This document shows positions 1 through 9,956 of a stretch of DNA of 64,000 bases, one piece after another. A model generated the notes under the pieces. It saw only the letters and a list, made by a program, of their open reading frames with translations. It was not told where the DNA came from and ran no database searches. This DNA comes from Multifurca ochricompacta. Taxonomy: Eukaryota > Basidiomycota > Agaricomycetes > Russulales > Russulaceae. The stretch covers positions 1 to 64,000 of the forward strand of contig WTXG01000165.1 in NCBI GenBank assembly GCA_022496185.1. The letters run 5' to 3'. The position numbers were made by a program, and so were the translations under genes. Every line of letters begins with the position of its first letter. The stretch's first letter is position 1.

Positions 1-39
1 GCAAGTAAAGAACTTGCACGCGTTTAACACAGCAACCTG

Positions 40-125
40 CAGGTGACCCGCGGGTTACCTGCGGGTTACCTGTACCTGTAGTGACGGGTACGGGTATGGG
101 TACGGGTACCAATGAAGATACCCGG
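40..125. repeat. GGGTTACC / GGGTACGG short tandem repeat
   Basis: Degenerate tandem copies of gggttacc(tgc) pass into gggtacgg/gggtatgg units. The tract directly precedes a copia reverse transcriptase fragment. A shorter gggtacctgg echo occurs near 12737. No coding potential is visible. Confidence 0.7.
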
Positions 126-155
126 GGGTTACCCCTGCTATTCACTACTTATAGA

Positions 156-742
156 GATCCCCTGACTTTTCAGGAGGCAATGCAGTCTGATAAAGCAGTG
201 AATGGTTTGAGGCATGTAAATATGAAATTGATGCCTTAGATAAACTAGATGTGTGGCGCCTTGAGGATCTTCCAAAAGGAAGAAAGGCAGTCAAGTCAAA
301 ATGGGTCTTTAAATTGAAGCCGGATGGACGGTTTCATGCTAGGCTCATGGCAAAAGGGTTCACCCAAGTAGAAGGAGTGGACTTCGACGAAACATTTTCC
401 CCAGTTGCCAGATTCGAATCACTTAGATTATTACTAGCACTAGCTATGCTAGAGGATTGGGAAATCCACCAGATGGATGTCAAATCGGCATTCCTACATG
501 GCGATCTGGATGAGGAAATTTATATGGAGCAACCAGTTGGTTTTGTCGTTGCTGGTCAAGAGTCCAAAGTTTGTAGGCTACAAAAAGCATTATATGGCCT
601 CAAACAAGCCTCCCGAGCATGGAATCTTCAATTCCATGGAGTTCTCAATGAACTTGGCTTCACTCGGACGTACTCTGATGCAGGAGTATATGTTGTTGAA
701 CACAGAAGATGTTCGGTGATGCTTCAGGCATCAGGTGATTAG
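156..742 (+). pseudogene. Ty1/copia reverse transcriptase fragment
   Basis: The frame reads as the start of a copia RT domain. It has KSKWVFKLKPDG, ARLMAKGFTQ, the DFDETFSPVARFES block, QMDVKSAFLHGDLDEEIYM and CRLQKALYGLKQASRAW. Similarity extends upstream of the first ATG (251) to about 156 if one base is missing near 203, where frame-matched text continues (PLTFQEAM..). It stops before the YVDD catalytic box and ends at a TGA/TAG cluster, so RNase H and all upstream gag/integrase regions are absent. This is a dead internal fragment joined to LTR-like DNA downstream. Confidence 0.9.
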
Positions 743-759
743 ATTAGCTACTTTGTAGA

Positions 760-1165
760 TTAGATTAGATACCAGAGTTTCGGACTTTTACATTATCATT
801 ATTACTTTCTTTCTCACATTCTGCAGTAGCTGACTGATGTACCATGTAACATGTGATTTCTGTAGTGGCCAATGGCCTTTCTCCCTCATGTTTATTGTTT
901 GGACTTTGTCTGGCACTTGTGGACTTATTCCCAGTGCACAGACCATCCCTTGAATAGTATATAAGGGTGTCTGTTTCGTCCTCTACACTTCAGAGTTTTC
1001 TTCACCTCTGAAGTGTAAGTCCTTCTACATTACTTCCTACTTATACCTTTGACTAACCACTCTCTGTAGCTAACTTGTTCTTTAGGTCAGTAGTATAGTA
1101 ACAGAGTTTTCTTCACCTCTGAAGTCTAACTTGTTCTTTAGCCTAACTTGCTAAAACACTTACAG
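760..1165 (+). mobile_element. LTR-like segment with TATA box and hairpin
   Basis: AT-rich non-coding DNA with a TATA element (agtatataaggg, about 956-967). Eighteen bases further on is a perfect 11-bp inverted repeat (ACACTTCAGAG 985-995 with CTCTGAAGTGT 1006-1016) followed by gtaagt. A second imperfect copy of the hairpin block lies at 1102-1130. Its position next to a copia RT fragment makes an LTR U3-R region the likeliest identity. I could not fix TG..CA ends or a target duplication. Confidence 0.55.
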
Positions 1166-1170
1166 TCAGT

Positions 1171-1545
1171 ATGCTGCGCCTCATGCCTGTTCGACATGAG
1201 GGTCAGGAAAAGAGTAGGGTTGTAACATGCTGGGACCCACAAGAAGGTGAGCATCATGTCAGGGAAGGAGGAAAGAAAGTCAGTGAGGGAGCATTGGAAA
1301 AGAACAAAATCACAAGTGAAGTGTCATGCTTTGCAGGAGCAAAGATGAATGAGGGAGGAGGAGGAGGTGGTGGTCAGGTAAACACAGGAGGGGACAGAGG
1401 ACCTATGGTAGAACTCGCAGAGCCAGCGCATGGTGCGCACGAGCCCGAACAACTCCATGTCAGCTCGAACCACCCCTGTGCCCCGGCACCACTCCATCGT
1501 CCACCGCTATCACAGAACCTCTGTACTGCTATCTTGGTTCAATAA
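1171..1545 (-). mobile_element. LINE remnant (RNase H region)
   Basis: An open frame exists on the plus strand, but the meaningful homology is to the LINE at 5.6-8.1 kb. Both carry the same minus-strand block (FVLFQCSL.DFL..FPD..LTF.WVP) and, antisense, the AEPAH..PLHRP block seen at 7400-7500. I read it as a short fragment of the RNase H part of a Tad-like LINE on the minus strand. It ends just upstream of NLR1, so it may lie in that gene's former promoter. Confidence 0.65.
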
Positions 1546-1649
1546 TATTTGCTGGTGTTTACTTTACATCACGTGATTCGTCACAAAGTGCTGGGTGAAT
1601 AACGTCCAGTGGGGCCGTCACAACACTACTCATAACCCAGTCTAGCTTC

Positions 1650-4600
1650 ATGTCTTCAGCTCCTCGTACACACATTCGCACAACTGCCTCCTCTTCTCAT
1701 TTCAAGCTCATCCTAGATGCCGCCCTGGATCAGTATCTTACAAGCACAGGGATAAATCTGTCCGAACACCAACTTCTTACTAAGCTGAAAGGATGCAATA
1801 CTGCGGACGCCGTGATCAATGTACTTCAAGGAGGAATGTCTCTGTTTAACAAGTTCCGGAACGGCAATCGCAAGACGCGGCTTCTAAGGGGACTTAAACC
1901 AACCGTGAATATACTCCTCGCCCTCTCGAACTGCGCACCACTTGTAGATGGTATTGGTTCGGTAAGTTTTAATTGGTGCGGCCCATTCTCTATGACTGGC
2001 TTACAACATGTTTTTTTCAGGCGTTTCCACCCGCACAGGCCATATTTTCTGCCATTGATGTCCTTCTCTCTGTCCGTATCTCCCCCCCTTGCTTCCAATC
2101 CATTATCTCACTTTCATACCAAGGCATCAAAGAAGATCAGTGATGATTATGATTCTCTACTCAACCTCTTTGAATCCATGCAACGGTTTCTCATCCGCCT
2201 CAAGATTTACACTTCCCGTGAGATCCTTGTTACTGAGTCCATGGTTGAGATCCTCGTTAAGACGATGGCGGAATTGCTCACCATCCTCGCTCTGGCGGCG
2301 AAACAGATTCAACAAGGACGACTTAGTGAGTGAACTACCGTTTTCATGTTCCCGCGATTAAATATCTGGCAGGGGCGTACGGACGGATGCTGATAGGAGA
2401 TAATGAGGTCCAGGACGCCCTTCAGAGGTTGGACAAATTGACCCAGGAAGAGTCTCTCACCATAGCGGCGCACACATTTGGTAATGTGAACAAGATGATG
2501 TGTTCGTCATTCCTTTCGTAGTAACATTATAGACAAGGCAGCTAAGACACTCTTTGCAGATGATCAGATGAACAAGGACATTCGGACATGGCTGTCACCT
2601 CCTAACCCTCTACAAATCACAACATTGCGCGCAAACTTTACCATGAGGGAACCGCCAAGTGGTTCGTTGAAGGCAAACATTCAAGGAATGGAAATCGGAG
2701 GGTTTGCTTCTGTGGTTAAATGGTAATGGTAGGGTGATTGCTTTATCTGGGTGCTTCTCGTTGCTGACGGTCTTTTCTTGAAAGCGGGCTCTGGAAAGAG
2801 CATCCTTTGGTACGTTTGCCTAGCATTATAGGGTATCTCCAGCACTAATTTGAATGGTCAGTTCCACCATCGTTGAAGATGTCCAGCGTCTGCGTAATGC
2901 TGGATCTGCCTACTTGGCATACTTTTATTGCGACTTTCGAGACAAGGAAAAACAAAACATCCGCGGTCTACTGTCCTCTCTCTTGATACAGTTCTATCCC
3001 CAGTCAGATGCCTACCGTACCATCGTCTCTGAATTGTACTCGAAACATGATAATGGCCAGAAGCAGCCCGACGAGAAGGATCTTGCAGAAACTTTGAAGG
3101 CCATGCTCGTAACATCCGTTCAGGACGCGATGTACATCATCATTGATGCCCTTGACGAATGTCCCCTCTCTGGAATGCCGTCTAAGCGCGAAGAAGTATT
3201 GGACCTTATCAAAGACCTCGTCGACCTCCGCCTCCCAAATTTAAGGATCTGTGTTACTAGCCGTCCAGAACCAGATATTCAGAAAGCTTTTACAGAGCTG
3301 GTGCAACATTGTGTATCCCTTCATGCAGAAAGCGGGCAAACGCGGGACATCTCCGAATATATCTACTCAACTGTCAACACGGACTCCATGATGAGTGTGT
3401 GGGAGGCGGAGAGAAAGGAATTCGTGATCAAAACCTCTCGGAAAAGGCAAACGGAATGTAAGCTTCAAACCAAAAGAATATCTATTTTGCGATCATTATT
3501 CATGTCGTGGTGTAGGTTTAGATGGGTTTTCTGCCAACTGGAGACACTGCGTCGTTGTCAACCAAGGAACTTCTCTTCGACACTCGAATCACTCCCAGAA
3601 ACACTGGATGAAATATATGAGGCCACGCTACGGAGGATTGACGAGAAGGACTGGAAGTTTGCCCATCGTCTATTCCAATGCCTTGCGTTCTCTGCTCGTC
3701 CACTCCAAGTCAAGGAGGTTGCGACGATGCTTGAATTCGATTTCGACGCTGGCAATATGCCCAAGCATGATGTAACCTGGCGAAACATGGACTCTAACGG
3801 AGCTGTACTGTCCACTTGTTCCAGCTTGGTTGTCATTGTCAATCATATAGATGACAAAGAGGAAGAGGAAGAGGTCGTTTTGTACAGTTTGCGCACTTCT
3901 CTGTGCGGGAATTCCTGACCTCAGACCGGCTGGCGGGATCAACGGAAAGGCGCTACCACGTTCTCCCCAAAGAATCGCATAAAGTGCTTGCACAGACATG
4001 CCTGAGCACGCTGCTCAGATTCGACGAGACCACGGACACCAATACTATCGAGAACTTCCCGTTGTCTCGGTATGCAGCAGAACACTGGGTTAATCATGCA
4101 CGATTTAAGGATGTCTCCTTGAATTTACGAGATGGAATGGAATCCTTGTTTGACCCAGACAAGACCATTTCCTAGCTTGGATTGGAATACATGACCTGGA
4201 ACACCCCCTCGGGTGGGGGATAAAAGACACTTCGGTACACCAAATATACTACGCGGCTCGTTGCGGCTTCCCGCAGCTGGTGGAATATCTGGGGATTAAG
4301 AAACCTGGGAGTGTGAATTCTCGAGGTGGAAAATATGATACACCATTGAAAGCGGCATGCGTAATTGGCCAAATGGAGATCGTGAAATGGCTGCTAGACC
4401 ATGGTGCTGATGTCAATGTGGAGGGTGGCGATTTTGGATATGCTCTGCAGTCAGCGACATACAGTGGACATTTGGAGATCATGAAATCACTGCTAGACCA
4501 TGGTGCTGATGTCAATGCGGAAGGCGGCCATTATGGATATGCTCTGCACGCAGCGGCATGCAATGGACATTTGGAGATCGTGCAATGGCTGCTGGACTAT

Positions 4601-5413
4601 GGCGCTGATGTCAATGCGGAGGGCGGCCATTATGGATATGCTCTGCATGCAGCGGCATGCAATGGGCATTTGGAGATTGTGAAATGGCTGCTAGACCATG
4701 ACGCTGATGTCAATGCAAAGGGCGGCTATTATGGATATGCTCTGCACGCAGCGGTACGCAATGGACATTTGGAGATCGTGAAATTGCTGGTAGACCTTGG
4801 CGCTGATGTCAATGTGGAGGGCGACCATTATGGATATGCTCTGCACGCAGCGGTACTCAATGGAAAATTGGAGATCGTGCAATGGCTGCTAGACTATGGC
4901 GCTGATGTCAATGCAGAGGGCAGCGATTTTGGATATGCTCTGCACGCAGCAGTACTCAATGGACATTTGGAGATTGTGAAATGGCTGCTAGACCATGGAG
5001 CTGATGTCAATGCGGAGGGCGGCAATTTTGGATATGCTCTGCACGCAGCGACATACAGTGGACATTTGGAGATCATGAAATCACTTCTAGACCATGGCGC
5101 TGATGTCAATGCGGAGGGCGGCGATTTTGGATATGCTCTGCAGGCAGCAGCATACAGTGGACATTTGGAGATTGTGAAATGGCTGCTAGACTATGGCGCT
5201 GATGTCAATGCGATGGGCGGTGATTTTGGATATGCTCTTCATGCAGCAGTAATCAGTGGCAATTTGGAGATTGTGAAATCACTGCTAGACCATGGCACTG
5301 ATGTCAATGCAGAGGATGGCGATCATGGACATGCTCTGCATGCAGCAGCAAGATATGGACATGTGGAGATCGAGAAATGGTTGATCGAGCACGGTGCGAG
5401 GATCAAAGTGTAG
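1650..5413 (+). pseudogene. NLR1: Goodbye-NACHT-ankyrin gene, frameshifted
   Basis: NLR/STAND-type protein of the class thought to act in fungal non-self recognition. Start at 1650. Exon 1 (1650-1961) and exons 2021-2071, 2124-2325 and 2373-2480 encode the fungal STAND 'Goodbye' domain (ALDQYLTSTGINL.., LQRLDKLTQEE). The P-loop GNAGSGKS is assembled across an intron (2729-2784) and a 25-base exon (2785-2809). NACHT follows from 2862, with Walker B-like YIIIDALDEC near 3130-3160. A helical linker leads to ankyrin repeats from 4280. Compared with the two sister genes, the frame is broken by one-base changes near 2616, 2689, 3435, 3880 and 4165. The ankyrin part alone stays open. Most likely a pseudogene; assembly indel errors are the alternative. 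Confidence 0.85.
4367..5413 (+). repeat. Ankyrin array of 99-bp near-identical units
   Basis: Ten full 33-residue ankyrin units and one partial unit sit in a single open frame (4280-5413). Each follows GHLEIVKWLLDHGADVNA-(E)GG--GYALHAA. Units are highly similar at DNA level, with variation concentrated at a few positions. Units 1-2 and 7-8 share the same variants (ATYS / IMKSLLDHG), as if a 6-unit block had been duplicated. Such homogenised, variable repeat arrays are typical of fungal NLR sensor regions. Confidence 0.9.
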
Positions 5414-5627
5414 AGCTACAAGTGGCATCTTTCTAAGGTCATTCTAAGATTCAAGGGAACTACTTTGTGTGTATGTATCTTTGCAGAATCATTGCTGTAA
5501 GGATAGCTCGGGCGCTGGCCGTCCCTTCTATTTCCGGACCAGAGGATATGCTCTTATTTCCAGACACCTTTGTTTAATAAAAAACTGATACCTTTGTTCT
5601 GGCCGGAGAATCTGGACTCTGATAGTG

Positions 5628-8090
5628 TTTTTTTTTTCTTTGGAATTGATTTTATTACATGCTCGCGGGACGGCGCCCAATCACACAGCCACATCCAGGT
5701 GCAATGTAGCTACTATTTTATGGACTATGAGTGGAGCCGACATGCAAGTCATAGTGTAAAACCCGGAGGCCGGAGGGAAAATACAATGTAATGTTCTAAT
5801 ATAAAAAGACCGTAGGGAAAACCAGAGACCGTTTGGGAGATGAGAAATCAAGAAGACTTACCCACCACTCAGTGACCAGCTAGATCTTATTGGGCTCGTG
5901 CAGACTGAGAGAATCATTGGGCTTGAAAAAGGCCCACATGTCCTGGAGGAACTCCAGCAAGGAAACCATGTGATGACGGTGGTTGAAGACCTGAGGCCAG
6001 GTGAGGCCGTCAAGGTCCCATGGGGTGAGGCCCCAAGTCATCCGCGCTTGGGCGTACAGTGGGCAGTGGAGAATGATGTTGTGCGGAGCCTATCCGCGGT
6101 GAGTGCGAAGCAAAGCCTGTTCCCTGAAGAGCAAGGTGAGCAGTAACCTGAGAAGAGGAGAGAGGAGAGCCCGCGCGACGCAATGAAGTCGATGAGCGTT
6201 GGATCGTGCTGGATGTTACTGATGACGGTGCCGATGGTTCCGATTGACCTTGCGCCTTGTTCAATAACTGTTCTTTTGCACACAAAGAGAGAGAGAGAGA
6301 GATAGAAGCTAGATTTCTGGTTGTTGGCCCTACTACAAGCAGTATAGATACCTTTATATACTTGTTCAGAGTCCAGATTTTGAAAAGAGTGGTATAGTAA
6401 AAGAAAGCCGTAGATGGTGAATTTGGTAAGGTGGAAAGAGACAAGGAGGGTAAGAACCAGGTCCTGAAGATGGTGAAGTGCAGGCAAAGTGCAGGCGACG
6501 GTTAAGATATGAAACAGACGGTAAAGAGTGAAGAAAATGAGAAAATTGATCGTAGGGAATGGACGGGCAGCCGGCCGGAGGAAAGACAGTATGATGTAGC
6601 TGATAAGATGAAACTTGAAACTCGCACCTTGCATTAAACGCTTCAAAATATAGTAAAGAGTGTCTAAAAATGAGATCTAATATCTGAAAATGTATAGTCC
6701 AGGACTCGTACAGAGAGTTAGCAAAAAGTGGAGGAGGCCGAAGATTTCATGCCCAACGCTCACACCTTCCTTACAATGTGGATGAACATCGCGAGGGTGA
6801 TATCATCGCATGGGCAGGTGCGGGAGGAGACGGGCAGAGTCGGATGGAAACACTCTTGATACTCTGTGGTGAAAGTGTGGCCTGTGGCGAGATGCATGGC
6901 TGTGGAGTAGGTGTGTCGAGTGAAAGGGTTGTCACGATGTCGGGTTGCAGCAGCCCAGAGGGGGTGACTGGAGCGATCTGGGAGACAGTTGATGGAAATT
7001 GTGTAGGCATGGTAATCTCAGCCGTCCGGGTGCTTGTCGGAAGGAGCAACTTGGGCATGGTCATGCAGCCATTCCTCACACCAGTTGTCATAGGCTTGTA
7101 GGTGGGAAAGAGAGCACCACTTGAGGGGGGAGGGATGTTCGTCCATCAAAGTCAAGGGAGAAGACACACGGGCATGGTTGGCGGCCTTGGTGGAGGCAGT
7201 CATCGCGCGGTAGGTCGTCATCACTGGGACCCACATGAAGGTGAGTCGAGTGTCAGGGAACAAAAGAAGGAAATCAACAAGGGAACATTGAAAAAGAACG
7301 AAGTCACCCATGAATTTGCGTGGGTCATGCGATCAGAGATTAAGGAGAGAAGAGGAAGAGGAAGCGGTTAGCAGCACATGGGGAGGGGGAGAGGACCCAT
7401 GAATGAAGTTGCAGAGCCAGCGCATAGGCTGTGCCAGCCCAAACAGCTCAGTGTCTGTCCTCATCACTCTGGTCCCGCAGCACCACTCCATCGTCCATTC
7501 ACCCTGGGCGTTCATGATGGTCGCCGCAGCAGCCTCCATATTTTTACCGTCACCACACCTGTGATTAGAGAGGGCAGCGGAGACGTGGATTAGTAAGACG
7601 GAGGATTGAGGTTTGCAAATGAACTCAGCAATGGCATCCTTACGGTCTTGTGGGCAGGTGGTGCCCTCATAGTGGACCCGGTCACCTCAAACAGGGAGTA
7701 CCCAAGGGCCAAGGGCCAGGATGTTTACCGGGCACGCCAGTGGGGGCGTGTGAGCAGTGAGCGTGCGAAGTGTAAGGCAGATGGACAGCTGGGCATGCGG
7801 AAGGAGAGACGCATAGTGTAGAGATGTGGTGTCATTGAGCTTGTGGATATAATGCCGCATGGGGAGCAGCCACACAAGCTCGTGGAGCAGCTTCCTGGGG
7901 GCCATGTGGAAGGAACCTGAAATGACCTTCACCATATGGTTAGCTACTCCCTGGAGAAGATTGATAAGGCCTGGGGCCTGTTTCGTGTGGACCCAGAGCT
8001 GGGAGCCATAGGATAAGACGGGGACGCAGATGGCGTTTAGGACTAAGCGTCAACGAGCCATCGACAGGCCCCATTCGGTGTTACTGTGAC
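5628..8090 (-). mobile_element. Tad-like LINE, 3' part, interrupted by solo LTR
   Basis: Read on the minus strand. The region after the RT domain (about 8050-7690) contains VLSYGSQLWVHTKQAPGL and MAPRKLLHELVWLLP. An RNase H-like part (about 7310-7100) has FLLLFPDTRLTFMWVP. A C-terminal part is followed by a 3' UTR and an A-rich tail seen as poly(T) at 5628-5640. The 3' end (gaattgattttattac) matches three other LINE tails in the window (34.2, 45.8 and 58.35 kb). Stops and shifts occur throughout, and ORF1 and the RT core are missing. A solo LTR splits it at 6080-6775. I found no convincing target duplication. Confidence 0.8.
6080..6775 (-). mobile_element. Solo LTR, family A copy 1 (TSD ATGT)
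   Basis: Runs from TGTGCGGAGCC to CCTTCCTTACA on the plus strand, so TG..CA ends hold on either strand. It is flanked by the 4-bp direct repeat ATGT (6076-6079 and 6776-6779). LINE sequence is continuous once the LTR and one repeat are removed. A TATA-like element lies on the minus strand (plus-strand tttatatac near 6353). Related copies occur at 31.3, 33.5-36.0 and 43.8 kb. No internal retrotransposon sequence remains. Confidence 0.85.
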
Positions 8091-8139
8091 GATTTCTTGA
8101 CTCCCTATTTTCTTCTGTTGACTGAACTCTGTCTGACTG

Positions 8140-9020
8140 TGATATCAGATGACGTGCAGGAATCTCTTGAGGATGCTGGGTACATGATCACCCAGCAAGA
8201 GAACGACCGGGTGGTTGCTCAGGTGGGTGTCCCTTTATTACTTTTCATAACTTGCAGCTCACCACCTGCATTATATCTCACGTCGAGAATGCGCACCGCG
8301 AGGTCGCGTGACGGCGCGCCTGTTGTTTTAAAGCTCCTTGATGACGACACAGACAAGCTGAAGAAATTGCAATACCTCAGCAGGTTCAAATTACCATCGA
8401 ATCACGCCATCGAGCTTCATGGTCTTGTCGACCTCACGATCGGAAGGGTGATCGCGTTGCCCTGTAGGACACTCCTTGATGTTTATTTCCGCTCGTGGTA
8501 TCCTGTGCGATCAACGGAATCACTCCAGACGCAGCTCCTTGACGCCTTTTTGCATGAGCACAAAATCGCTCATCTCGACCTGAAGCCCGGGAACGTGGTG
8601 GTCGACAGTAAAAGCGACCGATATTGTCCCCGACTCTCAATTATCGACTTTGGATTGTCTGTGTTCGTCGAGGACGAAGAAACGATGATTGAAGGGTAGC
8701 ACGGGACTCGAACATGGACTGCGCCGGAAGTTGGAACATCGGATGACCCGGATACGAAGTACAATCCTATCCTTGCTGACAGGTGGGCTTGTGGACGAAT
8801 GGTCGATTATCTCGAGGATCATGATCTCGAGGGTGACAACAGTTGGGGGGTCTTGCGCAAGCTGTGCGAAGCGCTGTTGGCTGATAATCCGAGATCACGG
8901 CCGTCTGTTTCAGAGGTGTTAGAGAAGTATGGACTGTATGAAAGGGACAGGGTGGTTAAACGTCGGGCAGGGGAGGACGAGATGGATGTGTTACGGAAGC
9001 GGATTCGTATGAATTGGTAG
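8140..9020 (+). pseudogene. Protein kinase-like pseudogene (one stop)
   Basis: The frame encodes a kinase fold. It has an N-lobe Lys region (APVVLKLLDDD), a catalytic loop IAHLDLKPGNVVV, IDFGLSVFVEDEE (DFG), then GTRTWTAPEV and ADRWACGRMVDYL, and a C-lobe ending RPSVSEVLEKYGLYER. A single in-frame TAG at 8697-8699 cuts the activation segment, and the same frame then runs open to 9020. The glycine-rich loop is not evident. The DNA upstream of 8140 looks intronic, and its 5' side abuts the LINE, so the start has probably been lost. Resembles lineage-expanded basidiomycete kinases; substrate unknown. Confidence 0.75.
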
Positions 9021-9600
9021 GTCGTGGAGGTTTTCTGGCGGGCCAGGTGCTGATCTGAACGTGGACACAGTGCAGAGGATATTGTCAATGTCAACGGGCC
9101 GACATTGAGAATCGAAATGGATGTGGGATAAATAGGAATTGGATCGTGTGCAGTTAGCTGGACATTGGCGCAGTGGATCTATGAGAGGGTACTTACAAGG
9201 CTACTAGTCACGCGTGACAGGATATGACTAGAAGATGACTCGTATGGATTGTATTTTTAGGGCGTCGTAATGAGGGTATGGTTGGCGAGTTGGATAGATT
9301 AGAGAACAATCTCAAAATGCAATTGGGTCGAGGAAATGTAAAATTTGAGACGGCAATGCCCACATGAAAAGTAATGGCCAACACCAACTACTCATTGACT
9401 TTCTTGTACATCGACTTGAACGGGCACTGTGAAGGACTGAGCCTGCACCGTCATGAGACGGGCCGGTAGCGCGATAGTTTAGGACCGGACAGCCGGACAC
9501 CTGGGTGGACTCGATCTATTGATCGTGATAAGATAATCTAAAGTTGTGTCCATTAACTGATTCAGAGACAATTCCACATTGCACGCACAACACCCTCCTT
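9021..9600. other. Intergenic, no gene recognised
   Basis: About 580 bases after the kinase pseudogene. Only short open frames, with no conserved motif, no tRNA and no obvious repeat. Confidence 0.5.
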
Positions 9601-9770
9601 CGTATCTTGTCACAGTTAATTAGTTATATTTCTCCTTTTATTGTCACGCTCTTTTAGTAGTATATAAGGACTCTACTTTGTACGCGTTCACTTCAGTTTT
9701 GACCACCACAACTGAAGTAAGTATTAGTATAATGTCTCGGTAGTAGCCGCGCTATTTTGGCAAGGCTGAT
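9600..9770 (+). mobile_element. LTR remnant with TATA box and hairpin
   Basis: Contains agtatataagga (9659-9670). Twenty bases later is a perfect 9-bp inverted repeat, ACTTCAGTT (9690-9698) and AACTGAAGT (9710-9718), with an 11-base loop. It runs straight into gtaagt (9717-9722). The motif cttcagttttgacca recurs in LTR-like DNA near 44.50, 39.93 and 46.37 kb. Ends are not defined. Confidence 0.5.
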
Positions 9771-9956
9771 ATGCGAATAAAATCGATTTCAAAAAAAAAG
9801 GGTCACTTTTGACTTGACTTGACACTCACAGCAGCCAATACATTTTATCCACAATCGTCGACACACATCGTCGACTTTTTGGATCACTTATCAATATCAA
9901 CCCATGTCCACGTTAGTACTTGGATCTTATTTGCATCAGTTGTATAGTCAACGGTT

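Noticed and set aside
1171..1545. Plus-strand 124-residue ORF as a gene
   Set aside because: It is antisense to a LINE RNase H segment also present at 7.1-7.5 kb.
4249..5109. Minus-strand ORFs across the ankyrin array
   Set aside because: Periodic antisense shadows of a codon-repeating array.
4500..5400. Tandem 99-bp units as a CRISPR-like or satellite array
   Set aside because: No spacers; the units encode ankyrin repeats in a continuous frame in a eukaryotic genome.
6010..6646. Minus-strand ORFs of 144 and 202 residues
   Set aside because: They lie in the solo LTR and cross its boundary; no conserved motif.
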